64,000 bases of DNA from contig CAYTPW010000001.1 in the NCBI GenBank assembly GCA_964439935.1, positions 366,776-430,775 of the forward strand. The letters run 5' to 3'. The notes beneath the pieces were generated by a model, which saw only the letters and a program-made list of their open reading frames with translations, ran no database searches and had not been told where the DNA came from. Shown in pieces: positions 1-7,491 of the stretch. Position numbers and translations under genes: made by a program. The first letter of the stretch is position 1. Each line of letters starts with the position of its first letter. This DNA is from JABMQW01 sp964439935 (GTDB lineage Bacteria > Fidelibacterota > Marinisomatia > Marinisomatales > TCS56).

Positions 1-1144
1 AGCCCTGTTCGATCGCTTTGACCGCTCCACCCAATTTATCAATTTCAGTGATAATCGCCTGCGCTTCTCGTTCAATGGTGTCGGTCATCTCCTCAACTAT
101 ATAACTTCCGCCAAATGGATCAGGATGTTCCGTCAGCCCGGTTTCCAAGGCAATAATTTGTTGTGTTCGTAATGCAATTTGTGCAGCTTCCTCCGAAGGT
201 AGAGATAGCGCTTCATCGCGACTGTTAGTATGCAAGGACTGGGTTCCACCGAGCACAGCAGACAGGGCCTGAATTGTAGTGCGGACGATATTATTGTCAA
301 TCTGCTTTGCTGTCAAGGTCGAACCCCCGGTTTGGGTGTGGAACCGACAGAGCATTGCTTTGGGATTGGTGGCACCAAAACGATTTTTCATTGTGGTAGC
401 CCAAAGACGACGAGCCGCCCGGAATTTTGCAATCTCTGTCAGAAATCCATTATGTGCATTGAAGAAAAAGGACAGGCGGGCGCCGAACTGATCAACATTG
501 AGTCCACTGTCAACCGCCGACTGAACATAAGCAATTCCATTTGCCAGTGTAAAAGCCAACTCCTGGGCAGCTGTACTGCCCGCTTCTCGAATGTGATAAC
601 CGGATATTGAAATAGTATTCCATTTGGGCATGTGCCGGGCGCAGAACTGGAAGATATCGGTTACCAGACGCATTGATGATTCCGGTGGATAAATATATGT
701 ACCACGTGCTACATATTCCTTTAGAATATCGTTTTGTATAGTACCCCGTAGCTTGTCCGGTGCTATTCCCTGATCCTCTGCGATTACAATGTATTTGGCC
801 AACAAAATAGCGGCAGTCGCATTTATTGTCATTGATGTGGAAATCTTATCAAGCGGTATATCGGTGAAAAGGGATTTCATATTATCGACAGTCGAGATGG
901 GAACGCCAACGCGGCCAACCTCACCTTCAGCCATGGAATTATCAGAATCATAGCCTATCTGTGTTGGAAGGTCAAACGCCACTGATAAACCCATTACCCC
1001 CTGGTTAAGTAAATAATGATAGCGCCGGTTGGATTCTTCCGCAGAAGAAAAACCGGCGTACTGCCGGGTAGTCCATAATCGTGATCGGTACATTTCGGGA
1101 TAGATACCCCGCGTAAAGGGGAATTCACCAGGTTTCAAGGTCAT
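1..1144 (-). CDS. mcmA: Methylmalonyl-CoA mutase large (catalytic) subunit, partial
   Basis: The reverse-strand frame is open from the ATG at 1144 to the left edge, about 381 codons without a stop. The translation has the hallmark segments of the coenzyme-B12-dependent mutase TIM barrel: PFTRGIYPEMYRSRLWTTRQYAG at the start (residues about 9-31), then LSVAFDLPTQIGYDSDN, SMTINATAAILLAKY, GTIQNDILKEYVARGTYIYP and CRFHTQTGGSTLTAKQ. The enzyme interconverts methylmalonyl-CoA and succinyl-CoA. An in-frame TAA seven codons upstream of the ATG fixes the start, so this protein lacks the roughly 40 residues usual before the PFTRG segment. The ATG overlaps the stop of the DjlA-like gene (ATGA), so it is the last visible gene of the operon with accC and the biotin carrier. 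Together these suggest propionyl-CoA to succinyl-CoA conversion or its reverse. Confidence 0.95.
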   Translation of the reverse strand, partial: MTLKPGEFPFTRGIYPEMYRSRLWTTRQYAGFSSAEESNRRYHYLLNQGVMGLSVAFDLPTQIGYDSDNSMAEGEVGRVGVPISTVDNMKSLFTDIPLDKISTSMTINATAAILLAKYIVIAEDQGIAPDKLRGTIQNDILKEYVARGTYIYPPESSMRLVTDIFQFCARHMPKWNTISISGYHIREAGSTAAQELAFTLANGIAYVQSAVDSGLNVDQFGARLSFFFNAHNGFLTEIAKFRAARRLWATTMKNRFGATNPKAMLCRFHTQTGGSTLTAKQIDNNIVRTTIQALSAVLGGTQSLHTNSRDEALSLPSEEAAQIALRTQQIIALETGLTEHPDPFGGSYIVEEMTDTIEREAQAIITEIDKLGGAVKAIEQG

Positions 1145-1890
1145 GAAATCTGCCGCTCTGCTTTAATTTTTTGGTAGGCATCATTGACAGCTTTAAATTT
1201 CTCTTCAGCCAGTTTCTGCAATTCTGTGCCGAGGTGAGCCACCTTATCGGGATGATATTTATTAGCCATCCGCCGGTAGGCTCTTTTCAACTCCAGATCA
1301 TCGACGTGGGGGGCAATCTCCAGAATTTTGTAAGCCGAATCAGTGTCCTCCACAAACATGGCACGAATCGAATTAAAATCATTATCGTTAATATTTAAAT
1401 ATTTGGCAATTTGCTTGATAACGGATATTTCTTCCGGATGAATTCGACCATCCGCCTTTGAAAGGCCAAATAATACATGAATTAATTCCAATCGACTGGG
1501 ATGGTCCATTGAACGTTTAATCTGTAGACAAACATCTCGTAATGGGTAATCCTGTTCCATGATATCACGGAATAACAGGAGTAAATCATTGGCGTTTCTG
1601 CTGCCAAATTGCCGGTTCAGAAATAACTTGATATACTCCAACTCGGATTTGAGCATTTGGCGATCAGCCTTCATAACCATGGCAAATAATACCAGGAGTG
1701 ATACAGCAAAATCTCCGGGTTGAGTAACTGATGGTTGACGGTGACTTCGGAATCCACCGCCGAAATTTGTGGTTCCATCGCCACCAGTTTGCTGACTCAT
1801 ACTGGCTAATGTGTAGCCAATGATTCCTCCAATCGGTCCACCAAGAGCCCAACCAATACCACCCCAGATCAATCGTTTCCCAAAACTCAT
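1141..1890 (-). CDS. DjlA-like co-chaperone: TerB domain plus C-terminal J domain
   Basis: The 249-residue protein starts with a glycine-rich hydrophobic segment (IWGGIGWALGGPIGGIIGYT, residues about 8-27), probably a membrane anchor. A TerB-like helical domain follows at about 55-175. The C-terminal J domain (about 185-247) carries the essential HPD motif in NKYHPDKVAHLG. This order matches the DjlA family, which stimulates the ATPase of DnaK. The gene lies between the biotin carrier gene (6 bp upstream) and methylmalonyl-CoA mutase (ATGA overlap), so it is co-transcribed with an acyl-CoA carboxylation pathway. That is an odd place for a chaperone and may be chance. The family call is firm, but any specific client is unknown. 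Confidence 0.85.
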   Translation of the reverse strand: MSFGKRLIWGGIGWALGGPIGGIIGYTLASMSQQTGGDGTTNFGGGFRSHRQPSVTQPGDFAVSLLVLFAMVMKADRQMLKSELEYIKLFLNRQFGSRNANDLLLLFRDIMEQDYPLRDVCLQIKRSMDHPSRLELIHVLFGLSKADGRIHPEEISVIKQIAKYLNINDNDFNSIRAMFVEDTDSAYKILEIAPHVDDLELKRAYRRMANKYHPDKVAHLGTELQKLAEEKFKAVNDAYQKIKAERQIS

Positions 1891-1896
1891 TTCAAA

Positions 1897-2406
1897 TCAG
1901 TCTCCTTCAATTCTCAATAGCGGATCACCTTTATTCTTCGAAACCCCCGGCTTTACATATACATCGCTAACCACACCTGAAACAGAAGATACAATTTCAT
2001 TTTCCATCTTCATTGCTTCAAGAATCAGTAATCTATCGTTTTTTTGAATTTTATCGCCAGATTTAACAAAAACTTGCCGGACGAGTCCCGGTATTGGTGA
2101 GATGACATTTTGAGCGGTACTTGTCGCTGTTTTATTTAATCCGAATTTCCCCTGCAATATCTGTATCTCATCTTTCAAATGGACATTGAATGACTGCTGG
2201 TCCAGTGTGACTCGATAGCCGCCGTTTATATTGGTTAAGCTGAGATAATGCGATTTTCCATTAATAATCAGTGAATATGAATACGGACTTAACTGGATAC
2301 TGTCAACGACCAGTGAAGATGCATCAATTTCTACTAGAAATCCGTCTCCTTGATTAGCTATAGAAAAATCGATTAACTGGTCGTCGATTGATGCTTGAAA
2401 TTTCAT
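1897..2406 (-). CDS. Biotin carboxyl carrier protein of an acyl-CoA carboxylase
   Basis: This is a 169-residue protein with a C-terminal biotinyl domain. The biotin attachment motif EAMKMENEI places the biotinylated lysine at residue 133. Upstream is a Thr/Ala/Pro linker (about 92-105) and an N-terminal beta-rich domain typical of carriers that dock to the biotin carboxylase or carboxyltransferase. The start codon overlaps the accC stop (ATGA), so the two are translationally coupled. With methylmalonyl-CoA mutase two genes downstream, propionyl-CoA is the likeliest substrate. The carboxyltransferase subunit is not in this window, so acetyl-CoA carboxylase cannot be excluded. Confidence 0.92.
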   Translation of the reverse strand: MKFQASIDDQLIDFSIANQGDGFLVEIDASSLVVDSIQLSPYSYSLIINGKSHYLSLTNINGGYRVTLDQQSFNVHLKDEIQILQGKFGLNKTATSTAQNVISPIPGLVRQVFVKSGDKIQKNDRLLILEAMKMENEIVSSVSGVVSDVYVKPGVSKNKGDPLLRIEGD

Positions 2407-3902
2407 TGTGATTCTATTTGACGGCCTTGCATTTTCCAGTTGGAAACAACCTGGTTATTATTGACCCTGGTTTTTTTACTGATAATGGTCTGGTGCAAGG
2501 CCGCTGCGACGGCTATTGCGTTATGCTTATCTGTAATATTATGCGATTTCCGGTTTCGGAGATTCTTTAATTCATCGTGTATGAAATGTGTATTATAATC
2601 CCCGTTTATGAAATTTAGGTTTTCCATTATCGCAAGACAGAATGGAACGACTGTTTCCAATCCGACAATATGGAATTCAGATAAGGCACGATGCATTCCC
2701 GAGATTGCTCCTGATCGAGTTGAGCCGTGCACGATCAATTTTCCTAATAGAGGATCATAATAAGGAGTCACTTCTTCACCAACTTGCAATCCGTGATCAA
2801 GCCTTACACCAAATCCGTCCGGTAGGACCAGCTCATGAATCGTTCCGACGGATGGAGTAAAATTATTGAATCCATCTTCAGCATAGATACGGCATTCAAT
2901 CGCATGACCTCTAAGATCGATATCAGATTGTGCATGGTCCAGATATTCACCTTGAGCGACCCGGATCTGTTGCCTAACCAAATCGATACCGGTTCTCATT
3001 TCGGTTACGGGATGTTCCACCTGCAGGCGTGTGTTCATCTCTAGAAAATAATAATTGTGTTGTGAATCTACCAAAAATTCTACAGTACCAACTCCGGTGT
3101 AACCTACCGCCTGTGCAAGCTCAACCGCCATAGACATCATTTCTTGACGCAGATCATCATTAATGAAAGGGGAGGGAGATTCCTCAATTATTTTTTGGTA
3201 ACGGCGTTGAATGGAACATTCCCGCTCGCCAAGCGCGATACAATTTCCATGCTTGTCGGCAAGAATTTGAATTTCAATATGATGTGGATTTTCCAGATAT
3301 TTTTCAATGAAAACACGGTTATCGGCAAAAGAAGATCCTGCCTCTGAACTGGCACGTTCAATATAGCCCTTTAAATCAGCTTCCTGGTTAACGATCCGCA
3401 TGCCCTTGCCACCACCACCACCGGCTGCTTTAATCAATACGGGATATCCGATATCCCGTGCAATGGCAACCGGGTCATCTGTATCTGTCAATGGATGCTC
3501 CAACCCGGGAACTACTGGCACCCCAACCGATAGAGCCTGCTGCCGGGCAATTGTTTTGTCTCCCATTTGTCGAATTGCCTCAATCGGTGGACCGATCCAG
3601 ATTATTCCGTTGTCAATTATATATTGCGCAAAGCGGATATTTTCGCTCAGGAATCCGTATCCCGGGTGAATCATCTGCGCACCGGATTCCTTTGCCACAG
3701 AAATTACACGATCAATATTCAGGTAGCTCTCGGCAGCAGGCGATTGTCCGATATGATACGCTTCATCGGCCATCAAGATATGGGGAGCGGTACGATCGGC
3801 AGTAGAATATATTCCTACTGTTTTTATTCCCATTTCGCGACATGTGCGCATTACCCGGATAGCAATCTCACCGCGATTTGCCACCAAAATCTTTTTATGC
3901 AT
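2403..3902 (-). CDS. accC: Biotin carboxylase subunit (AccC / PccA type)
   Basis: This 499-residue ATP-grasp enzyme carboxylates the biotin of the neighbouring carrier with bicarbonate and ATP. Visible family segments are KILVANRGEIAIRV at the N-terminus, MIHPGYGFLSEN, the glycine-rich ATP loop GGGGGKGMRIV, HIEIQILADKHGN, GERECSIQRRYQK, and FLEMNTRLQVEHPVTE near residue 290. It lacks a fused biotin domain, consistent with the separate carrier gene that overlaps its stop codon. The protein is about 50 residues longer than E. coli AccC, as is common in acyl-CoA carboxylase alpha subunits. It is the first gene of its operon, with only 50 bp to the divergent gene at 3953. Confidence 0.95.
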   Translation of the reverse strand: MHKKILVANRGEIAIRVMRTCREMGIKTVGIYSTADRTAPHILMADEAYHIGQSPAAESYLNIDRVISVAKESGAQMIHPGYGFLSENIRFAQYIIDNGIIWIGPPIEAIRQMGDKTIARQQALSVGVPVVPGLEHPLTDTDDPVAIARDIGYPVLIKAAGGGGGKGMRIVNQEADLKGYIERASSEAGSSFADNRVFIEKYLENPHHIEIQILADKHGNCIALGERECSIQRRYQKIIEESPSPFINDDLRQEMMSMAVELAQAVGYTGVGTVEFLVDSQHNYYFLEMNTRLQVEHPVTEMRTGIDLVRQQIRVAQGEYLDHAQSDIDLRGHAIECRIYAEDGFNNFTPSVGTIHELVLPDGFGVRLDHGLQVGEEVTPYYDPLLGKLIVHGSTRSGAISGMHRALSEFHIVGLETVVPFCLAIMENLNFINGDYNTHFIHDELKNLRNRKSHNITDKHNAIAVAAALHQTIISKKTRVNNNQVVSNWKMQGRQIESQ

Positions 3903-3952
3903 ACTTAAAACTAAGCAGTTTCAAATTTGCGAAAAAGTTATATTCTATCCGT

Positions 3953-4492
3953 ATGAGAATACCAATTCGCACGCGTTTGTTAATATGGTGGCTAAAAAAG
4001 CGCTCCAGCATATCTGTGCAGGAACCACCGGTACTAGCCTTCCGTAGAACAGGTTCGGGCTTGTCCCATGTCCTGATTCTTTTTCCCGCAGATGAAAAAG
4101 CTGGCCGGACAGCCAGATATTTTTTAAAGACATTGTTCAATAACCAGGTTGTAAACATTGACGTTCTTGGTAGAGATACCTTTAATCCGGTCGATAAAAT
4201 AACAGATAAAGTCACCATAAAACAGTATTCCGATCAGGATTTTAACTGGGCTGGTGGGTTGAGAAAAACAGCTCAAACCAGGATTTTCAACCATCAGTAT
4301 GATGCAATACTGGACCTAAATCCGGTGTTTAATTTGCAATCGGCAATATTGTCTATCTATTCTCATGCCGCAATAAGAGTAGGCTTCAAATCCGAATTTT
4401 CTTACAATTTCTATAATATAGAGATTGACCATAAACCGGATAGTTTTCTGGAACTGGGCTACAAAAAAATCCAGGAATTACTTAGTCTATGA
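3953..4492 (+). CDS. Hypothetical protein, possibly glycosyltransferase-9 / DUF6913-like
   Basis: About 179 residues from the ATG at 3953. The longer possible start at 3878 would overlap the divergent accC start, so 3953 is preferred. The N-terminus is basic (MRIPIRTRLLIWWLKKR). It is followed by a Rossmann-like beginning, HVLILFPADEKAGRTARYFL, and then DAILDLNPVFNLQSAILS and AIRVGFKSEFSYNFYNIEI. This pattern recalls heptosyltransferase-like proteins and the Bacteroidetes family DUF6913, but the protein is too short for a full two-domain glycosyltransferase. Its stop overlaps the next gene (ATGA), linking it to a sugar nucleotide or envelope gene. The exact family is uncertain. Confidence 0.6.
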   Translation: MRIPIRTRLLIWWLKKRSSISVQEPPVLAFRRTGSGLSHVLILFPADEKAGRTARYFLKTLFNNQVVNIDVLGRDTFNPVDKITDKVTIKQYSDQDFNWAGGLRKTAQTRIFNHQYDAILDLNPVFNLQSAILSIYSHAAIRVGFKSEFSYNFYNIEIDHKPDSFLELGYKKIQELLSL

Positions 4493-5715
4493 TGAATTAT
4501 TATATCTTTGAGGATCAATTTGCAATGAATTTTTCCCCTATTACTGACACGCGTCCCGGTTTTGAATTGCGTTGTGGAGCTTTCAGCTTCATTGACCGCA
4601 TTCTCCAACAGCTGCCAGAAGGAAGAGCTGCATTGTTTGTCCGGAATGAACTGGCCGCTACGGTTGCTGAAAAATATCCTCAGTGGGAGGTCAATCCCAA
4701 GCAGGTAAAGGATGGCATTTGGTTATTGGGAAATGTTATCTGGGACGATTTGGAGCTGGATCATCTGCTAAAAGGTCCTACCGGACATTACTATAAGAAC
4801 GACCGAACGATCGGCGCTAGGCTAACTGCCGCGGATGGCCAGGTTTGGGTAGAACGCGGTGGACCAGTTTATTCAAAACTGAATTACACGGCTCGGTCAG
4901 TAAAAGCAACAAGTCTTTTACCACATTACCTTTGGGACATAATCAGTTTTAATGAAATTACCTTAATAAATGATTGTCAGAAATTTGAGCCAGGTAATGC
5001 AGTTAATAATCAGCGGCAGGATATTTTTCTGGTTAATCCTGCTAATATTAGTTTAGCCAATATTGAATTCTGTAAACCGGGAGTTTGTATCGATGCATCA
5101 CAGGGCCCGGTCATTATCGAGGAAAACGTGAAAATCGGAGCCGGAGCTTCAATTGCCGGACCGGTATTTATTGGGTATGGCAGTCATATTGCCGCAAATG
5201 CCAATATAAGACCGGGAACAGTCGCCGGTCCGATGTGCAATCTGGGCGGGGAAATCAGTCAATCAATACTGCAGGGGTATAGCAACAAAAGCCATAATGG
5301 TTTTCTTGGTAATTCATATCTTGGTGAATGGGTCAATCTCGGTGCCGGTACGAATAACAGTAATTTAAAAAATAACTACCAACCGGTCACAATCAACGTC
5401 AATGGACAGATTGTTGAATCGAATATACTGCATGTAGGCGCTTTCATCGGTGACCATTGTAAAACAGCGCTGGGTACAAAAATTAATACTGGATCAACTT
5501 TCGGTCCAGTATGCAGTATAATTTCCAGAGACTTAACTCCGAGCAACTTACCGCCATTCACGTTTTTTCGAAGTGGAGAACAATTGGAATTCCAATTCGA
5601 TAAATTTCTTGGAACAGCGAGCACAATGATGATTCGCCGGGAACAGCGATTATCTGATGCTCAGATTAGATTATTTAAATATTTACACAAAAATCGGCTG
5701 ATTAATCCAATCTAA
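4489..5715 (+). CDS. Alternative GlmU-like sugar nucleotidyltransferase/acyltransferase family protein
   Basis: This 408-residue protein resembles the GlmU-like family of Bacteroidetes and relatives (TIGR03991 type). The N-terminal half begins YYIFEDQFAMNFSPITDTRP, without the canonical nucleotidyltransferase GxGTRM loop. The C-terminal half (about 190-390) is a left-handed beta-helix of hexapeptide repeats (VIIEENVKIGAGASIAGPVF, GSHIAANANIRPGTVAGP) with LGEWVNLGAGTNNSNLKNNY near residue 285. The family is expected to act in UDP-GlcNAc or other sugar-1-phosphate metabolism for the cell envelope. It is coupled to the upstream gene by a 4-bp overlap. The family match is good, but the exact substrate is not shown by the sequence. 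Confidence 0.82.
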   Translation: MMNYYIFEDQFAMNFSPITDTRPGFELRCGAFSFIDRILQQLPEGRAALFVRNELAATVAEKYPQWEVNPKQVKDGIWLLGNVIWDDLELDHLLKGPTGHYYKNDRTIGARLTAADGQVWVERGGPVYSKLNYTARSVKATSLLPHYLWDIISFNEITLINDCQKFEPGNAVNNQRQDIFLVNPANISLANIEFCKPGVCIDASQGPVIIEENVKIGAGASIAGPVFIGYGSHIAANANIRPGTVAGPMCNLGGEISQSILQGYSNKSHNGFLGNSYLGEWVNLGAGTNNSNLKNNYQPVTINVNGQIVESNILHVGAFIGDHCKTALGTKINTGSTFGPVCSIISRDLTPSNLPPFTFFRSGEQLEFQFDKFLGTASTMMIRREQRLSDAQIRLFKYLHKNRLINPI

Positions 5716-5797
5716 AATTCTGCTGCCTTCGCATAATTACTATTGACGAATCATCTCATTCCAGTTATATTCCGCCCGATTTTTCAGGAAAATATTT

Positions 5798-6184
5798 ATG
5801 TTAGAAGGTATAATCTGTCCCGTCTGTGAATCAACGCTTCTTGAGGGTGATCTAAAAGAATCGTTAATCTGCTTATATTGTAGAACAGATCTACGCGATA
5901 GAAAATATTTGGATTTTCTGGAATATTTAATGACACATGGTATTGTGGATAATCTGGATTTTTTCGATGCTGAGGTATACAGTGAGGATATTGAGCGCTT
6001 GGAACAATCAGACGAGGATGAGGTAGATACGACAGAATTTGAACGAAAAAAAGATAATTTTAGTTTATATGAAAATGAGATGAATGGCCAGCCCCAGGAA
6101 GAGGAAAGTCCTGAATATGATAATTTTGAAGGAATTGAGGAGGACTGGGAAGAATTCAACCGTCGCGAATTCGAAGGTTTTTAA
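5798..6184 (+). CDS. Small acidic zinc-ribbon protein, function unknown
   Basis: The 128-residue protein opens with CPVCESTLLEGDLKESLICLYCRTDL, two CxxC pairs that form a likely zinc ribbon (residues about 6-29). The rest is very acidic, rich in Glu and Asp (for example QSDEDEVDTTEFERKK and QEEESPEYDNFEGIEEDWEE), and probably disordered or helical. It sits 24 bp upstream of the DUF3467 gene on the same strand, so the two may be co-transcribed. No enzymatic motif is visible. Zinc-ribbon proteins with acidic tails often bind RNA polymerase or ribosomes, but that is only a suggestion here. Confidence 0.7.
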   Translation: MLEGIICPVCESTLLEGDLKESLICLYCRTDLRDRKYLDFLEYLMTHGIVDNLDFFDAEVYSEDIERLEQSDEDEVDTTEFERKKDNFSLYENEMNGQPQEEESPEYDNFEGIEEDWEEFNRREFEGF

Positions 6185-6208
6185 TTAAAGGAAGAGGCGA
6201 GTAATTAT

Positions 6209-6517
6209 ATGGACGATAAAAAAAAGACCCAGCAAATTAATATAGAATTAGATCAGCAAATAAGCAGTGGTGAATATGCCAATTTTGTCGTCGTGACCCA
6301 CTCACCAGCAGAATTTGTATTAGACTTCACCAGGATTCTGCCGGGTGTGTCTAAGGCAAAAGTACACTCGCGAATTATTATGGCTCCCCCGCATGCCAAA
6401 GCATATTTGCTGGCCTTGCAGGACAATATCAAGAAATTTGAAGAAAAATACGGTGAAATTAAAAGTCCTGGCACACCCTTTGGCGTCAAGCCACCGGAAA
6501 ATGTTTTACCCAATTAA
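6209..6517 (+). CDS. DUF3467 family protein
   Basis: This 102-residue protein matches the DUF3467 pattern from end to end: INIELDQQISSGEYANFVVV, HSPAEFVLDFTRILPG, AKVHSRIIMAPPHAKAYLLA and a C-terminal helix LQDNIKKFEEKYGEI. The family is widespread in Bacteroidetes and relatives and has no established function. A purine-rich ribosome site (AAAGGAAGAGG) lies 10-20 bp upstream of the ATG. Its last codon overlaps by 3 bp with the stop of the convergent PAP2 gene, so no separate terminator lies between them. Confidence 0.88.
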   Translation: MDDKKKTQQINIELDQQISSGEYANFVVVTHSPAEFVLDFTRILPGVSKAKVHSRIIMAPPHAKAYLLALQDNIKKFEEKYGEIKSPGTPFGVKPPENVLPN

Positions 6518-7122
6518 TCGTATTTGATTTCCTGAGTTAGCTCATCTGCATACCAGACCCAGGTATGCCCCCGCTTTAATTCACGCATTTTTACTATTAC
6601 CCAGAGTGTTAGAATTATCCAGGCAACCGCATATCCGTATAGCGCACCGCATATAACATCGCCCGGATAATGAACCCCTACATACACTCGACTGAAAGCA
6701 ACAGTACTCGCTAAAATAAACAGCCAGATTCGCCAGCGATCGTAGAAATAGCCCATTACTGTTGCCAGGGCAAACATGTTAGCAGCATGGTTGGAAACAA
6801 ATCCAAATTTACCACCGCGGTCCACCAATAAATTTATCAATTCTGGTATTGCCCGGCTGGGGCGCAAGCGTCCAATAAGGGGTTTGATCACCTGGGCTGC
6901 AAATACATCGGTGATGATTATCGATACTAAGAGAATCACGCCTGCAATACGTCCCCGTTTACCACCTTTTATCATCATTAGCAGCCATACTAACACCAGC
7001 GGAATGATCCACAGATCCTGGTTTGTTATCACCGGCATAAACCAGTCGAAAAAGGGATTGCTGAGTGTTTGATTCAAGAAAATCAGAACCTGGCGGTCTA
7101 GCCTGTCAAACCATTCAATCAT
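6514..7122 (-). CDS. PAP2-family membrane phosphatase
   Basis: This 202-residue integral membrane protein has the three phosphatase signature blocks of the PAP2 superfamily: KPLIGRLRPSRA, GFVSNHAANMFA (the central block, with SNH where PSGH is usual) and SRVYVGVHYPGDV. Five to six hydrophobic helices surround them, and the catalytic face is expected on the periplasmic side. Likely substrates are undecaprenyl pyrophosphate or phosphatidyl phosphates, for envelope lipid recycling. The central histidine and the C-terminal His/Asp block are kept, so the enzyme should be active. The gene is convergent with DUF3467. Confidence 0.88.
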   Translation of the reverse strand: MIEWFDRLDRQVLIFLNQTLSNPFFDWFMPVITNQDLWIIPLVLVWLLMMIKGGKRGRIAGVILLVSIIITDVFAAQVIKPLIGRLRPSRAIPELINLLVDRGGKFGFVSNHAANMFALATVMGYFYDRWRIWLFILASTVAFSRVYVGVHYPGDVICGALYGYAVAWIILTLWVIVKMRELKRGHTWVWYADELTQEIKYD

Positions 7123-7249
7123 GGAATAAATATAAGCAGAATATTATTGATTGGCATTGATTTAATCAGGAGACAGGCCGTGAAGCCAAGACTTAATAAT
7201 AGTTTATGTAAAATTAAAAAAGTTTTCGGAGTTGATACTCATAAATATC

Positions 7250-7278
7250 TTGACCTAATTGCGTATTTGAAGTAATTT
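7250..7278 (+). promoter_or_regulatory. Candidate promoter for a small transcript
   Basis: TTGACC at 7250-7255 is followed after exactly 17 bp by TAATTT at 7273-7278, a good sigma-70-like spacing. No open frame of convincing size begins downstream on the plus strand. The next element is the strong hairpin and T-run ending at 7362. Together they could form a transcription unit of about 80 nt. This is read from spacing and sequence only. Confidence 0.35.
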
Positions 7279-7288
7279 TCAAATAGAA

Positions 7289-7362
7289 TTAAGCAGGACA
7301 GCTGTTGGAAAACTGGTTGTTTCCCCCGCTCCCAGTTTTGTGCTTCCTGCTTATTTTTTTTA
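7289..7362 (+). ncRNA. Candidate small structured RNA ending in a Rho-independent terminator
   Basis: A long imperfect hairpin is visible. AAGCAGGA (7291-7298) pairs with TCCTGCTT (7346-7353), AGC (7300-7302) pairs with GCT (7343-7345), and AAAACTGG (7309-7316) pairs with CCAGTTTT (7333-7340). Eight T residues follow directly at 7355-7362. The layout is a terminator pointing in the plus direction, but both neighbouring genes (the PAP2 gene and etfA) are on the minus strand. A promoter-like pair lies just upstream. It could be an independent small RNA, a terminator for antisense transcription, or an inert repeat. Confidence 0.35.
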
Positions 7363-7384
7363 CCCCGTTGACAGGGGTTTTATT
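7363..7384 (+). terminator. Second terminator-like hairpin
   Basis: CCCC (7364-7367) and GGGG (7375-7378) flank a 7-nt loop and are followed by TTTTATTTATTT. This is a short stem with a T-rich tail on the plus strand, directly behind the hairpin at 7289-7362. On the minus strand it is followed by an A-run, so it is not a good terminator for the etf operon. Confidence 0.3.
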
Positions 7385-7491
7385 TATTTGTCCTTTTCTT
7401 CCCTCGATCGTGTCAACCAGTGTCGCAGCGTCAGTATCAGAATGATTATTCCGATGATGAACAGTAGATTTGATATGACAGTATTGATCAA
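7384..7491 (-). CDS. Possible 35-residue membrane miniprotein coupled to etfA
   Basis: A minus-strand frame starts at TTG 7491, overlapping the etfA stop (TTGA), and ends with TAA at 7384. The translation is a single predicted membrane helix, VISNLLFIIGIIILILTL, followed by a charged tail RHWLTRSREEKDK, obeying the positive-inside pattern. The composition is far from random for non-coding DNA, and the overlap suggests translational coupling. There is no ATG and no independent ribosome site, so the call is tentative. The function is unknown; such miniproteins may anchor or stabilise partner complexes. Confidence 0.35.
   Translation of the reverse strand: MINTVISNLLFIIGIIILILTLRHWLTRSREEKDK

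Noticed and set aside
230..610. 126-residue plus-strand frame near the left edge
   Set aside because: It is antisense to the clearly coding methylmalonyl-CoA mutase frame and has no family-like sequence.
3878..3952. Upstream start of the gene at 3953
   Set aside because: It would overlap the start of the divergent accC gene and lacks a ribosome site.
7289..7362. Hairpin as the terminator of the etf operon
   Set aside because: On the minus strand it is not followed by a T-run; the T-run is on the plus strand.
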